64,000 nucleotides of DNA. Origin: Legionellaceae bacterium (lineage in GTDB: Bacteria > Pseudomonadota > Gammaproteobacteria > Legionellales > Legionellaceae). Both the position numbers and the translations under genes were made by a program. The notes under the pieces are model-generated. The model was not told the DNA's origin and searched no databases. It worked only from the letters and a program-made list of their open reading frames with translations. The stretch spans positions 20,943-84,942 of the forward strand of contig JAFIFT010000010.1 in NCBI GenBank assembly GCA_020831865.1, read 5' to 3'. Below are positions 35,248 to 47,400 of the stretch, piece after piece. Position 1 is the stretch's first letter, and each line of letters opens with the position of its first letter.

Positions 35248-36675
35248 TTATCCTTTATGTTTACAACCGATACCCTGAAGTTCCGAAAGATTACTCTGGG
35301 TCTCCGGCGTATCAGATTCAGAAAAGAATTTGAGGTTTTTCGAGGCGGCTTGCAACACACCATCTTCTTTCAGAAGCTTGCCCAGATTGTCTAAAGCCAG
35401 CATCAAATAAAATATTAATCCTTTGCTTGTTGGGGAATACGTGATAACAGGATCGAGTGTGGTAAGGTTGACGACAGAGGGTAACGGGACGGCACTATGT
35501 TTTTTCAAAACATCATATTGAACCTGAATCTGTTTTTCGGACAAAGGCAGTATGGAACACACTTGATTATCTTGTTTGTTGTTAGCGCCTTGAGCGATGA
35601 TTAAGGCGTTCCCTACATGAAAAAGAGATTCAATATCATTGACGGAAGAAGGTGAGTCTGTGAGCTGAGTCCAAAGCAACTGATGGGTAGTATTTCTACC
35701 GTTTTTTTGTAGGAGCTTAAGGCAAATTTGAGTCATATTCTTCTCAACCTCTTGTGCCGTTATTTTTTGCTGCATATCCAGCCCCAACAGGGTGCATACG
35801 GTATCAGTCGTCAACGGGGCGTGCAGTCCGGAAAAGATGTTTTCAAACGGAGAGGTCAATTCAAGATCGATTCCATAGTGACTACAAAGTGTATGAAGCT
35901 TTGTGGTATGTTCTTGTTTTTGGACTAGCACAGACTGTAACAGTTTATCCAGTGCCGGTTTCGACATTTTGCCTTGGATATATAACTTAAATCCAAAAAG
36001 CATGTAATCCTCTGCGGGCAAGTGGTGGAGGATCTTAGGTCGCTGGCCCTGTTTGGTCAGTGCTTTTATCATCTCGCAATTTTTCTCAAATTCATGAAAC
36101 AAAACCATTTCAAAAGGGTTTGCCATTTCTGTATTATATTCAATCTCTTCAACCATATTAGGCGGCGGCAGAACTAAAGCATGGTCAATAAGAGGGATAC
36201 GGCTTTTATCGGTCAATACAGCCTGTAATGCACCACCAAACATACAACCTGCAGTTACGAAACGTTCAAAACCATCAAAATTGGCATCCAGCGGTTTACC
36301 TGACCATGGAAGAACATACATTCCATTAGCACTTGACAGGCCAATAGGAAAAAAAATCTCCCCGGCTCTTTTCGCGTTGAACAGGCAGACATCCGATTGG
36401 GGCGATGAAATGGGAATGTCTGACTTTGAGCTATATTTGGTCAGTTGATGAAGTAGTTTTTGACCCTTTTTAAACTCCCGTGCGCGGGGTTTTTTCTCAG
36501 GGCTTGAAAAAGTCAGGGTATGGCTGGCAACATTAATGTCGGTCGCTTTCTCATGCTGATCGGTGGCTACGACGACAAGACCTTTTTTAAAAAAATCCGC
36601 ATGAATCAGAAGACCATGCAACAATTCCCATGATACACCTGGGGGTGATTTGCTCGTTTCAGTTTTAGCTTGCAT
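35248..36675 (-). CDS. Unknown protein coupled to the hybrid kinase
   Basis: 475 residues with no family I recognise, no signal peptide and no membrane segment. It is mixed alpha/beta with a charged, basic stretch at residues 55-75 (KKPRAREFKKGQK) and long helices in the second half. Several Cys are scattered without a metal pattern. It has two notable segments rich in branched residues (AGCMFGGALQAVL; GLIFYLMLALDNLG) that could be a heme- or ligand-binding core. The stop is 2 bp before the kinase start, so it may provide the input signal, regulate the kinase, or be an effector controlled with it. Confidence 0.55.
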   Translation of the reverse strand: MQAKTETSKSPPGVSWELLHGLLIHADFFKKGLVVVATDQHEKATDINVASHTLTFSSPEKKPRAREFKKGQKLLHQLTKYSSKSDIPISSPQSDVCLFNAKRAGEIFFPIGLSSANGMYVLPWSGKPLDANFDGFERFVTAGCMFGGALQAVLTDKSRIPLIDHALVLPPPNMVEEIEYNTEMANPFEMVLFHEFEKNCEMIKALTKQGQRPKILHHLPAEDYMLFGFKLYIQGKMSKPALDKLLQSVLVQKQEHTTKLHTLCSHYGIDLELTSPFENIFSGLHAPLTTDTVCTLLGLDMQQKITAQEVEKNMTQICLKLLQKNGRNTTHQLLWTQLTDSPSSVNDIESLFHVGNALIIAQGANNKQDNQVCSILPLSEKQIQVQYDVLKKHSAVPLPSVVNLTTLDPVITYSPTSKGLIFYLMLALDNLGKLLKEDGVLQAASKNLKFFSESDTPETQSNLSELQGIGCKHKG

Positions 36676-36882
36676 TTGTGCTCACATCGGTTGTTTGTTC
36701 TAAATATAGAACAGTTTGACTTCTTTTTCGAGCTCATTCCATTTGTTGCCCTAAATTGAAATTTTAAATTTTATGCTGCGGAATGTCCGATTGAAGATAT
36801 TATGCAATCAATCAGAGGACAAAAACGGAGCTCTATCGCATTCTGGCTGGCACAGGCATTCAACACAGCACTTGCTCAGCAT

Positions 36883-38478
36883 CTACCCGGCGTGATGAAA
36901 GCGGCGCTCACGCACTTTACTATTAATCACAGAAAGCAGCATATTTTTACGATAAAGCCGGGTCTTCGCATCATTGTTTCCGAGAGCAGAAATAGCGAGA
37001 GCTTTTTTATAATAATTTAATGCCAGTTTATCTTTATTTTGTAAGCTGTAAAGGTGGCCTAGATTATTGTAGCTGTAAGCAAGATCAGGATGCTTATCTC
37101 CCAACTTTTCAAGTGCGATATCTATGGCATCCTTAAACAAAGGTTCGGCTTTTTCATATTGTTTGGTGATCACATAAAAGGTAGCCAAATTTGTCATGGC
37201 TATGACCATTTTTTGCCCTTTGGGTTCAACCTTATCCAAAATATGAATAGCTTTTAAATATAAAGGTTCTGCCTTTGTAAATTGTTTCGTTTCTTGATAA
37301 TTCATGGCTAAATGAACTAATGCATGGGCGTACTCCGCTTTATCCGGACTGTGCTCACGCATCTCCACAACCTTTTCGTAATACTGTTTTGCTTGACTAA
37401 ATTGTTTTTTGGCATCCGCTAATAAAGCCAGATTGTGATAAATTGAAACTTGTATTTCACTGGAATGGTATGTTTCATTTAATTCAAATGCTCGTTGTAA
37501 ATGTATTTGAGCCTGTTCGAGGGCATGAGTACGAATTGCTAATGAACCAAGGTTGTTTTGTGTTTGTATCTGCCATTCTAAAATATTCTCCTTATCTGCG
37601 ACAGAAAAAGCAGTCTGATAATGTTGTTTCGCTCTGTCAAAATGACCATAATTCTGGGAAATGACTCCTCGAAAATTCTCAGCTTTAAGATATGCCTGAA
37701 GATTGTTATCTTTATAATCTTGAGATGCTTGTCCAAATAATAGATAAGCCTCGTCATAATTCCCGCTTGTTATCGCAATCAACCCGAGGTAGGTCGCCGT
37801 TTTACCATAATGAAGATGATGATATTTTTGCCATCGCATGAGCTTGGTCAGGGCTTTGGTTGCTTTTTGGGTTTGACCATCCTTATCAAGACACAGAGCG
37901 ATATCATAAAAAATATCACCTTTGAGATCATTATAACGTCCATTTTTGTTCATTTTCCGGATTTTTTTCAGGCCAGCATGGTAATATCGGATTGCTTTTT
38001 TATTTTCACCCAAATCACTTAACAATTTACCTATGTCCGCTAACGCGATGATTTGAAAATAACGAATCGGCGCATTGGTCACATTCTCTTTGGCCACAGT
38101 TAACGCGGAATCAATTTTTTTTTGCTTACTATAAATTCTAATTAAGCACTTACCTAAAATAAATGCATATCCATTGTGAGGATGTTTCTTTTGCAACTGC
38201 ATATAAAAGGGTTTAATCAATTGAATGGCCTGTTCGCCATCCTTCATCTCATCAGCATAGTCAACCATTTTAAACGTTAGCTCAATCTTTTCCTGCTCAC
38301 TGAAATCACCTGTAGCAATCTTGGATTGAAGATAAGAAATTGCTTTTTGTGGCTCGCCATGCTCAAAATAAGCATCACTTTTTTGGCTGCACTCTGCAAA
38401 GGACAATGTTTGAGAAAATGCGCTGGTGGTCAGAATCACCAGCGTGCAGGTTAAGATCAAAGAAAGTTTTTTAATCAT
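36883..38478 (-). CDS. Exported TPR-repeat protein (kinesin light chain-like)
   Basis: 531 residues with a signal peptide (MIKKLSLILTCTLVILTTSAFSQ; shown in part) and about nine or ten TPR units. The second half is of the kinesin light chain type with 42-residue spacing (AEPLYLKAIHILDKV, AEPLFKDAIDIALEKLG). The C-terminus (about 500-531) is basic (RLYRKNMLLSVINSKVRERR). It starts at the ATG that overlaps the stop of the giant gene by 4 bp (ATGA). A further ATG nine bases upstream is less likely. This coupling suggests a periplasmic helper or chaperone of the giant protein. Confidence 0.75.
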   Translation of the reverse strand: MIKKLSLILTCTLVILTTSAFSQTLSFAECSQKSDAYFEHGEPQKAISYLQSKIATGDFSEQEKIELTFKMVDYADEMKDGEQAIQLIKPFYMQLQKKHPHNGYAFILGKCLIRIYSKQKKIDSALTVAKENVTNAPIRYFQIIALADIGKLLSDLGENKKAIRYYHAGLKKIRKMNKNGRYNDLKGDIFYDIALCLDKDGQTQKATKALTKLMRWQKYHHLHYGKTATYLGLIAITSGNYDEAYLLFGQASQDYKDNNLQAYLKAENFRGVISQNYGHFDRAKQHYQTAFSVADKENILEWQIQTQNNLGSLAIRTHALEQAQIHLQRAFELNETYHSSEIQVSIYHNLALLADAKKQFSQAKQYYEKVVEMREHSPDKAEYAHALVHLAMNYQETKQFTKAEPLYLKAIHILDKVEPKGQKMVIAMTNLATFYVITKQYEKAEPLFKDAIDIALEKLGDKHPDLAYSYNNLGHLYSLQNKDKLALNYYKKALAISALGNNDAKTRLYRKNMLLSVINSKVRERRFHHAG

Positions 38479-41400
38479 TTCATACATGGTTGTGATGCCT
38501 TTTCCTCTTGAGTTTGCTTTTTATCATTACTAAAGAAACTATTTTGATTAGCACTGACATATCCACTTTTATCATCAATAGCAGGAGGTTTTGTTTTGGC
38601 AAATGACGGTGGGGTATGTGTCCAAACCCATTTGGCACCATCTCTAACCTGACCACCAGCCCACTTTACACCATCAGTGATATGATCACCCGTCCTGGCC
38701 AGCATATGGCTAACCTGGGCCAAGGATGCTGCTCGCATTTGGTCAGCGGATAACTGTTGCAATCCAAAAGAAGAAAAATATCGACCTTGTTGTCTCAAAC
38801 GTTGGGACTCTGCAAGATTCTCGATACCAGAGTGAATAAGTTTATCAACTTGCGCCTGATCATAAAAAAAAGAGTCAAGTACATCCAGACCCACAAAGAC
38901 CCAACCAATAGGTCCTGCTGCGGCCTCACCCGCTGCCGCTTTGATCACAATACCCATGACAATGTCCGCGGTGGCAGACGCGGCACCTTCTTTGATGATA
39001 TCTTCCGACTTGATACTGCTATCAATTGATGCAAGCCCAAGATTGAAGGTGAAGGTTATCAAATAGCCTTTAGCATTCATGTAGGTTTTGGTCGACATGT
39101 TGACACCATTTTCAGCAGACCCAATAATCTGTTGAATATGCGACTCAAATTCATGCGTCATCATATTTTTGATACCATCCCAGCCGTTTTCAGAAGCTTC
39201 TTGCAGGATAACCATCACGGAATGCTTGATGGCGTCTGCAAGCGCTTTTTCATTTTCTTGAGTGGGATTATTTTTATAATCTTCTGCTTTATTCTGAACA
39301 TCCTGTCTTGCTTTCTGAACTTTAGGACGGTTTTTAATCTCTTGCCATTGCTCTTCAGGCAAGCCGGTTTTAACCTCCGAAGGACTGTCATCATCACCTT
39401 CATTCGATTTTGCATCGCCAATAGATGGTATGGAAGATTCAGGGCAGTCATTGCCGCAGTCCCCCAACTCTTCAGGTTCAAAAAAATCCTCATTATCGCT
39501 GGAACCATCACTGAGAGTATCAATATCATCGTCTAATAAATCATCGGCATCCATTATCTCTTTTTCAGTGTTTGGCTCACTTAATTCCTTTTTATCAATG
39601 GCTTGCTCAGCAGACTTGGCGCCTGTCATGTCACCAATTTTAGCGCTTCCTGCTTGAATATTTTTAGAAGCAGATTCTAAATAGGAGACATTGGTTAAGG
39701 GGATATCAAGAACCAAATCCACTTTTTCATCCTGAGTCACTGTTCTGCCATCTGCAGAATCAGTGTGAATACTGCCTTCCAACTCACCAATTTTGATTTC
39801 AGTCCCTTGTTCACCATGGATAACCGATGTTTGGTTTGCTTCATAGTGGACATGAGTGTAGGTCACGTTCGCCGTTGCAATCGCCTGCTCACCAGTTTCA
39901 TTGGTCGACTGACGTCCAGCTAAGCGACCCAAATCATTTATATTGACACTGATTCCAAAGCCTGAACTATGTGATTCATCCTGAAGTTGTGTGGCAACCA
40001 AATGATCGATTTCGATATTATTCTTCCCATCGGATGTGATTTTTCCACCCTCCATGTAAGCATCACGTACGTGCACTGAATGTCCATTATTATTAATACC
40101 ATCTGTAACATGAATACCACTATGCTGATTGGTTATCTTACTACTGCTCTTACTTTTGTAAAAAGAGACTTGGCCTGTGGTACTGGCACTTGCTGATTTT
40201 GTACTACTGCTTGACGTATCCTGTTTATCACGGATGTTCAGGTGATTGATATCAGCATCTAGTGTTTGACATTGGATATTTCCGCCATTTAAATCAACCC
40301 TATCCATAGCTTCTGTACCACGGTGTAAATAGAGATTACCACCGGTTGATAATTCAGAATTCACATGCTTTGTCGCCTCAGCATGTACTTTAGATTGTGA
40401 ATAAGAAGCGCATTGAAACAGTCCCGTTGGCGTAATGCCAACAGATTCAGATCTGGTTTTCTGGTCAAATGATGAATGCAGTGCTGCATCGTATAATAAT
40501 ACCTCAGGCGCATCAACATCCATATTACCATCACAGTGAACTCTTACCCCGTTCTCTAAATTAACCCCATCACCTGCTTTTAACTTAACATTGCCCCCTT
40601 TGTTAACACCACCGGGGCCTAAGTTCTGATATCGAGTTGTTTGTTTATTTTCTGTCATGGAAAATGTAAGGGTTGGTGAAAAACCATCTGCTCCGCCTAA
40701 ACCGTAACGGAGAAGAAGCTCACCTGATAGATTGTCACTAGCCAGGCCGCGCATCACACTACTGGTGGTATTATACAAATCAATACCAAGGTTTGCAGAA
40801 TGGGCTAACCGCTCTTGAGTATTGCTGCAATTGCCCATACGGTTTAGTTTAGCTAAAATTGCATCTTCAGCCGTGGCAACATCTGCCCAGCTGCCGCCAT
40901 TTTTCCAGGAAGAATAGGCTTGAGAACCAGGTAGCGAAACACTAAAAGACCTTGACTCATCGGTGATTTCATGATTTAGCACATCACAACCAAATTTAAT
41001 ACGATGCTGCGCTTCCATTTCCAGATCACCAGCCCCGAGAAATAGGGCACCTCTGGCATCAATTGTCCCTTCTGAAGATACAATCTGTGTTAGTCCATTA
41101 TCAATAAATATGGTCGGTGTTGCGTCTTCATGAAATTCAGTATGCTTGGATTTATTTAATCCCCACAAACTACTTTTAGTATCCACCGTTCTTGATGTGG
41201 TTTTGATGCTGTAGCAATTGATATCGTCTCTGGCATACACAAGATTGCCTCCAGGCGATGAAAATTTGGTTGCTACTGCGTCCATGCCACCATGCTCCGT
41301 TCGCAAGATATTATATTTTCCTGATTGAATGGTGGTGCCGCGAACTTTGGTAGAATATTCAGTATGTGTTTCCTCTTTACCGTACCATTTTTTTGAGGTC

Positions 41401-44400
41401 CATTGACTGGAAACATAGACCTGTGAACGTGCCCCCCATTTAAGCCCCTTATCCCCTTCAATGTAATTAATACCACCGGATATAAAATCAGACGCATCAG
41501 ATATCACTTGGCCGTTCGCTTTAATATACAAACCGATATCATCAGTGCCTACACCAGTACCACCGGATATTAAGCCGGCATCATAATCATTGACATAGCT
41601 GTATCCATTCCAGTGGCTGCTCACATTGCATAAATTTTTAATATCTCCGGTTGCCGTTAGTTGAGCATATTCACCAGCTCTTATAATGCCCCCATGGTTT
41701 TCAATATTACCATCCGTTGCTTCCAAAAAAGTTTTGTGTTTCGCATTGATGATGCCCCCTTCAAACGTTACTTTTTTGGGAGGGGTAGCTGAGTGAAGGA
41801 TTCGACGAAACGGGGTCTTCGGTTTTTTATTCTGTATGATTTTTTTGTTTGCAACATTTTTTATTTCTTTTGCCTTGATGCTGACGGTATCGCCATTGAG
41901 TGTACCTCCCCGGTTTTCGAAGGTTCCCTTGGCCTGAAGGCAAATCAGATCATCAGCGTTCACAGTACCATCTACACGTATATTGGTCTGAGCTTCCCCA
42001 TAAACCTTATGGGCATTAAGTTGACCGCTTAATTGTACGGCACCTTGTGTTGAAATAAAGGTTAAATCATGGTCTGTTTTATAGTTTGTATTTACTCTTA
42101 CTGATTTGCCTTTGACCAGCAGCCCACAATGTCGGTTGACTTTACCGGTCAAATTGACATCTCTATTGACTGCTACACCGAGACTTTCCGAGAACTGATA
42201 ATGACTATATTTACCATCGCCTCTGATGAAAGCTTCAGCTGCGGCAAACTCGTCGATATTATAAATGGCAGAGTCCAAATGTGCTTTACCATTTAAAGAG
42301 CCCGTTTTACTTTCCACATAAAACAAATTAGTTTTATCAGAGCCTTTATCTTGAGGTATTGCTTCAACAAGGCCGCTATGTTGATAGTCATCAGTGAAAA
42401 TGGCAACCTGGCCTTTTTCTTTCATATGACTACGGTCTTTAAATTGATGAGCCGTGACACTGGAATCTTCCCACCGCTCCTTGGCGTTTGCAGATAAGCG
42501 GACCTCTCCTGACATATCAATGGCTGACCCTTTTAAGTCGAACTGACCGTCAGATTGAAGATCAATACCTTTCATGCTGGTCTGCTCTTCAGTGAAATGA
42601 CCCGACTTACGGATCTTGGTCTGATCCATCTCTACACTGAAGCCTTTAAGCCCAATATCACCCTCAACATCCATCGATACTGCCGCGATATTCCCATAAT
42701 GAAGATTAACATCCGCATGCTTACCAATATGGATTGATTCACATTTTGAGGGCGCTTCATTTTCGGTCGATTCGCTACCTGTCGCGGAATCTGCAGCAGA
42801 TGTTTCTTGACCGGTAGGATCAGAGGGGGCCGGGGTCTCTGGTGGTGCAATTTTTCCACCATGGATTTGAGTATAATCACCACCCGACATTTTCCCATCT
42901 ATATCAAGTTTTTTAGTATTAATGGCCAAAATATGTTTAGGCTTAAACTCTTTTTCAGGCTCTTTATCTTCTGTATCTCCAGTTTTCTCGTCACCATCAG
43001 TGGGACTTGTTTTCTCAGAGTTTTCTGCGCTGGATGCTTCCTTTTTCGCAGGCTCAGCATCGGATGATTTAGGCTCTTTCGCTTGATCTTGAGATGTTTC
43101 TCCTTCAACCTTCTCTTGAGGTTTTTCCTGAAATAGCTCATCTTCACTGGTGCGCTTACCATTGAACACAGCACCCTCAGCAATCAGGACATGATCTGCA
43201 TTTATCTCAAGATAATTTTCATACTCCAGATTGCCGGTATTGACAAATTCTTTTGTCGATATTTGTACATTGTTAGAATGAGTTTCGGCTGTAGAATCAA
43301 TCACCACACTTGTTTCGTAATCAAAAGCACTTTGACAGGCATCAACATGACCATGAAACCGAGCCGTATCTCCCTTGAACACACTCTCTGATATCTTGGT
43401 AAACGCATTGTCGCTATCCTCAAGTTGTGTGATTGTGCCGGTGGTTCTTTCAATTTGCGCCTGACCATTTTGTGCTACATGCTCAATATTAAGCGAAAAA
43501 CCATCCAAATGAAGATGGCCAGTATTTACTACATCCTCAGCTTTAATAGAGCCGTACTTTAAATCAACATGAGCATTCCTGCCAAAGTAGACGTGCTGAC
43601 TTTTTGCAGGACTTGTCTCTTTATCACTGTCAGAAACATTCTGTTCGTCTTGCCGACCACGAATCTGAGTGTAGTCACCGCCGGTGAGCTGCCCATCAAT
43701 ATCGACTTCATCGGCGTCCAATATAAATACATGTTGAGGATCAAAGACTTTATCAGTCTCTTTGTCGTTTTTATCAGTAGAATCAGAAGGATCAGCATCT
43801 TCTACAGGAAGCCTATCTGAATCTTTCCCGTCACTATCGGGCTCTTCTAAAGGCATACTGTCAGATGCATTATCCTGCGTATCAGGCTCTGTCAGTGGTA
43901 GCATGTCGGGAGCGGTATCTTCAGACTTATCTTTTTCCTTGAATAAATCAGCTTCGTCTGTTTTAGCGCCATTAACAACACCAGTTTCGGTAATTGTAGC
44001 TTTCTCTGCATGGATGTTGAGCACTTCCTCATATTCCCAATGACCCGAGTTTTCAAATTCAGCGGTTTTGAGGCAAACATTTTTACTCTGAACCTGGCCT
44101 TGCTCCTGAACATGAATCCATTCTTCGTAATTTAATGATACACTGTCAAGGTCCATCAAGCCCTGTGTTTCAAATGTTTTACCGGTGATGGCACTATTTT
44201 TTATGTCAGTCTCAGTATCAATTTGGTCATGAAAATGCTGGATTTCACCACTTGAATCTTGTATCTCAAGTTGTGCTTCCTGACTTAAGTGACCAATTTC
44301 TATCCTATCGCGCTTAAGTGTAGTGTGCCCCGTATTTACCATATTGTTAGCAGAAAGCATACCCTCGGTAATTTCAAGCTCACCTTTCTGGTTTAAAACT

Positions 44401-47400
44401 TTTGTTTTTACAATACCATTATTTGCTTTGATATGTCCTTGGTCACCATTATTCAAATTCTCGGCATCCATAAAAAATGATACTGTTCCTGTTAATGCTC
44501 CATCATTATAAACACTTGATGCGGTGAATGAGCTTTCAGAACCGGCAGAAATACCACGGTTATATAACCAGTGTGTATTAATGGCATGAGCCAGAACGGA
44601 GGTCTCCAATCCAACATTGCTATGCAGAAAATTTGATTTGGTTGTACTGCCTGCAACAGAAGCACCAAAGTTTAAATGAGCCAGGCTCGAATCCCGATAT
44701 GACCCGGAAAACAAGGTTGCTACTTTCAAACCAGCTTCTTTCCACTGTGGTTTTGCAAAGCCTGAACAAACACCCTTAACACGGATATTGTTAAGCTCAT
44801 AGCCAGTATGAAAGCCTGTTGTCGCAGCATTGATACCAAGGGTTGTAAAAGAGTGAATTTGACCGACATAAGGCATCCATTCATGTCGTCTCATCTTTTT
44901 GAGATCATCGAAGCTGCTTCTTCGATATAAGTCATACAAAGTAGCTCCTGACTGTACTATTCCAGGCACCATAAAACCAAGATTAATCAAATTAGAATAA
45001 CCGGGCATTATGGTTGTCATAATAATGCGACCGGCACTCATCAAGTTGCTCGCTGAAAAGATATATTTAGCATCAGCAGAAAAATTTGGTAAAATAAGTC
45101 CCGCGTTCACAGACAGCAAATTGGTATTGGAGTAATTATTAGCCACAATAGCGCCCAAATTTAAACTGTACAAACCTGAACATGTGAGTGATTGTTTAAC
45201 AGCAACGTCACCAAATAAATTGACAAAATTACTATGGACTGTCATGTTTCGAGCGGACAGAAAGCCGCTATTTACCACCGTATCATCATAACCAAAGTAA
45301 ATACTGTCAGCACTTATTTTGCCGAAGTTATAAAGTCGGGCGCCCCGGCTTATCAAATTATCGCCGATATTGATTGAGCCAAAGTTCAAAAAGTCCTGTG
45401 TTTCTGTCAATAAAGAACCTTCGCCAGAAATTTTCGCATCTGAGTGAACCTTCAACTTTTCATCAATTCTTAGCTGTGCGGGAACAAGTTCTTCCCCATC
45501 TTGATCACCGGCCTTGCGTAAATCCACGCTACCGTATATATCCATATTTTTTGCCATAACAACTGATTGAGGATCAAGCGTTAAAGTGCTTTCTTTAGCA
45601 ACGTTAACCGATTCCTCTGCTTTCAGCAGACCTGCAGAGACAGACATATTACCCTTTAAATCTACCTGCTTTGCTTTTATCTGTGAGTCTTTTAGAATAG
45701 TAACAGAGTTTTTAGCCGCGGTGATGAGACCTTCTGCATCTACCTGCGAATGATTGGCAATATCAAAAGCCTGATAGACAGTAATATTTTCAGCTGCTAA
45801 AAGGGAAGCATCAAGGGACAGATTGCCCAATGCATTAATATCTTTACTGGCTGCCAAAGCATCTTTTATGGTTAATGTACTTTCAGCATCAATTGTGATT
45901 GATTTGGGGGCAATTAAACTGCTTTGACCAGTCAATGCTGATTGGCTTCGACAAAACCGTATCTCAGGTACCACACATGTTGATTGATTGCCAAGACTTG
46001 CATCACTATCAAGCATACCAAGACTTTCGGTCAAATAAATATGAGCGCCTTTACCCTTTAACGCCCCTTTAATCTGACTTAGCCGCTGACCAAACATAGT
46101 TGAAAAATAACTCTCTATCTCACCCTGCGAATAAAATTCCGGGGCTGAAAAATGACTATGCCCCTCCAGTTTCAATCGCCCCGATCCTTCTTGAATAATA
46201 CGTTTCTTGCTGATTAATCGCGTTTGATCGAGCACAACATTTTCACCAAGGCTTTGGATTTTTTCACCTCCGCCGATAATATTAACATTTGAGAAGCTAA
46301 GTTTAACTTGTTTGCTGGTTGAGATATGTTCTGTATTGAATGAACAGCGGGTAAATTGGACCATTTCAGGGGAGATACCCCCCCCAAGCTCTAGCGTTTT
46401 AGCTCTTAAACGCATATTTTTGATGTCAGCCTCAGGCAGTTTAAACTTGCTATGGGTAACATAGAAACGAGCATCATCAATAGTGACTTCACCCTCTACC
46501 AACAAGTTTTTAGTATCAATCGAGCCGTTTCGCAGTTCTGGTTGTCCTGACAAAAGAACCTCTTTCGAGGCTTTTAGCTTATATTGCTGTGCTTTAATAT
46601 GAGGGTTGTGACACTGAATGACAGGCGCCTCAAGTGTGGCGTTATGGATATCTACCGAGCCTCTAAGCACTGCTTTTTGACCATTCGACACGGTTGAGTT
46701 GGATACTTCAAAGGATGTATGTTGGCCCGATCGAAGCACATCTGTTAAACACAACTTGCTTTGATTAGTCACTGATAAGCTGCCCTTTAGAATAAACTGC
46801 GCTTTACCAAGTACGAGGGCATTGTCATAAACGGCTTGACCATCAAGGCATCGTGATTGATGGATGATGGCGTGTGTATTGGATAACTTGAGTTGGCCGC
46901 CACTTTTAGTGATATGGGATTGGTTTACTACCAATTGGCCGTGACGCACTTCACAAACACCACTATTTAATATGTTTTCACAGCTCAATGCAGTCTGATT
47001 TGCTTTTAAAGTACCGGCCACGTCGATGGTACCCATATCAGATGAGATATTCTCAAGGGTGACATGAGCTTTTTCATGAATGAGTGCGTATCTTTCAACA
47101 ACCAGATGAGAAGGAAGTTCCCCGTGACCCGTGATTGAAAGTTGACTATCGCCAATTGTCGTCAAAGTATCGACATTAATACGGCTTTCACCAGCTAATG
47201 CAATCATTGAATCGACTTGGTCCTGGCCTAACGTAAGCTGTTTTGCAGTTATAAGACATGTATTTGTAATATCCACCTGACCTGACAGACGCGTATTCTC
47301 AGATATGATTCTCAAAACAGGGCTGGCAAGTTTCGCATGCTCTTCAGATGAAAAAAGTTTGCAGGTAAAGTCTGCCTGTTCTTTAATATCCATACTGTCA

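Noticed and set aside
36802..37020. 72-codon plus-strand frame
   Set aside because: Most of it is antisense to the end of the TPR gene, and the rest has no support.
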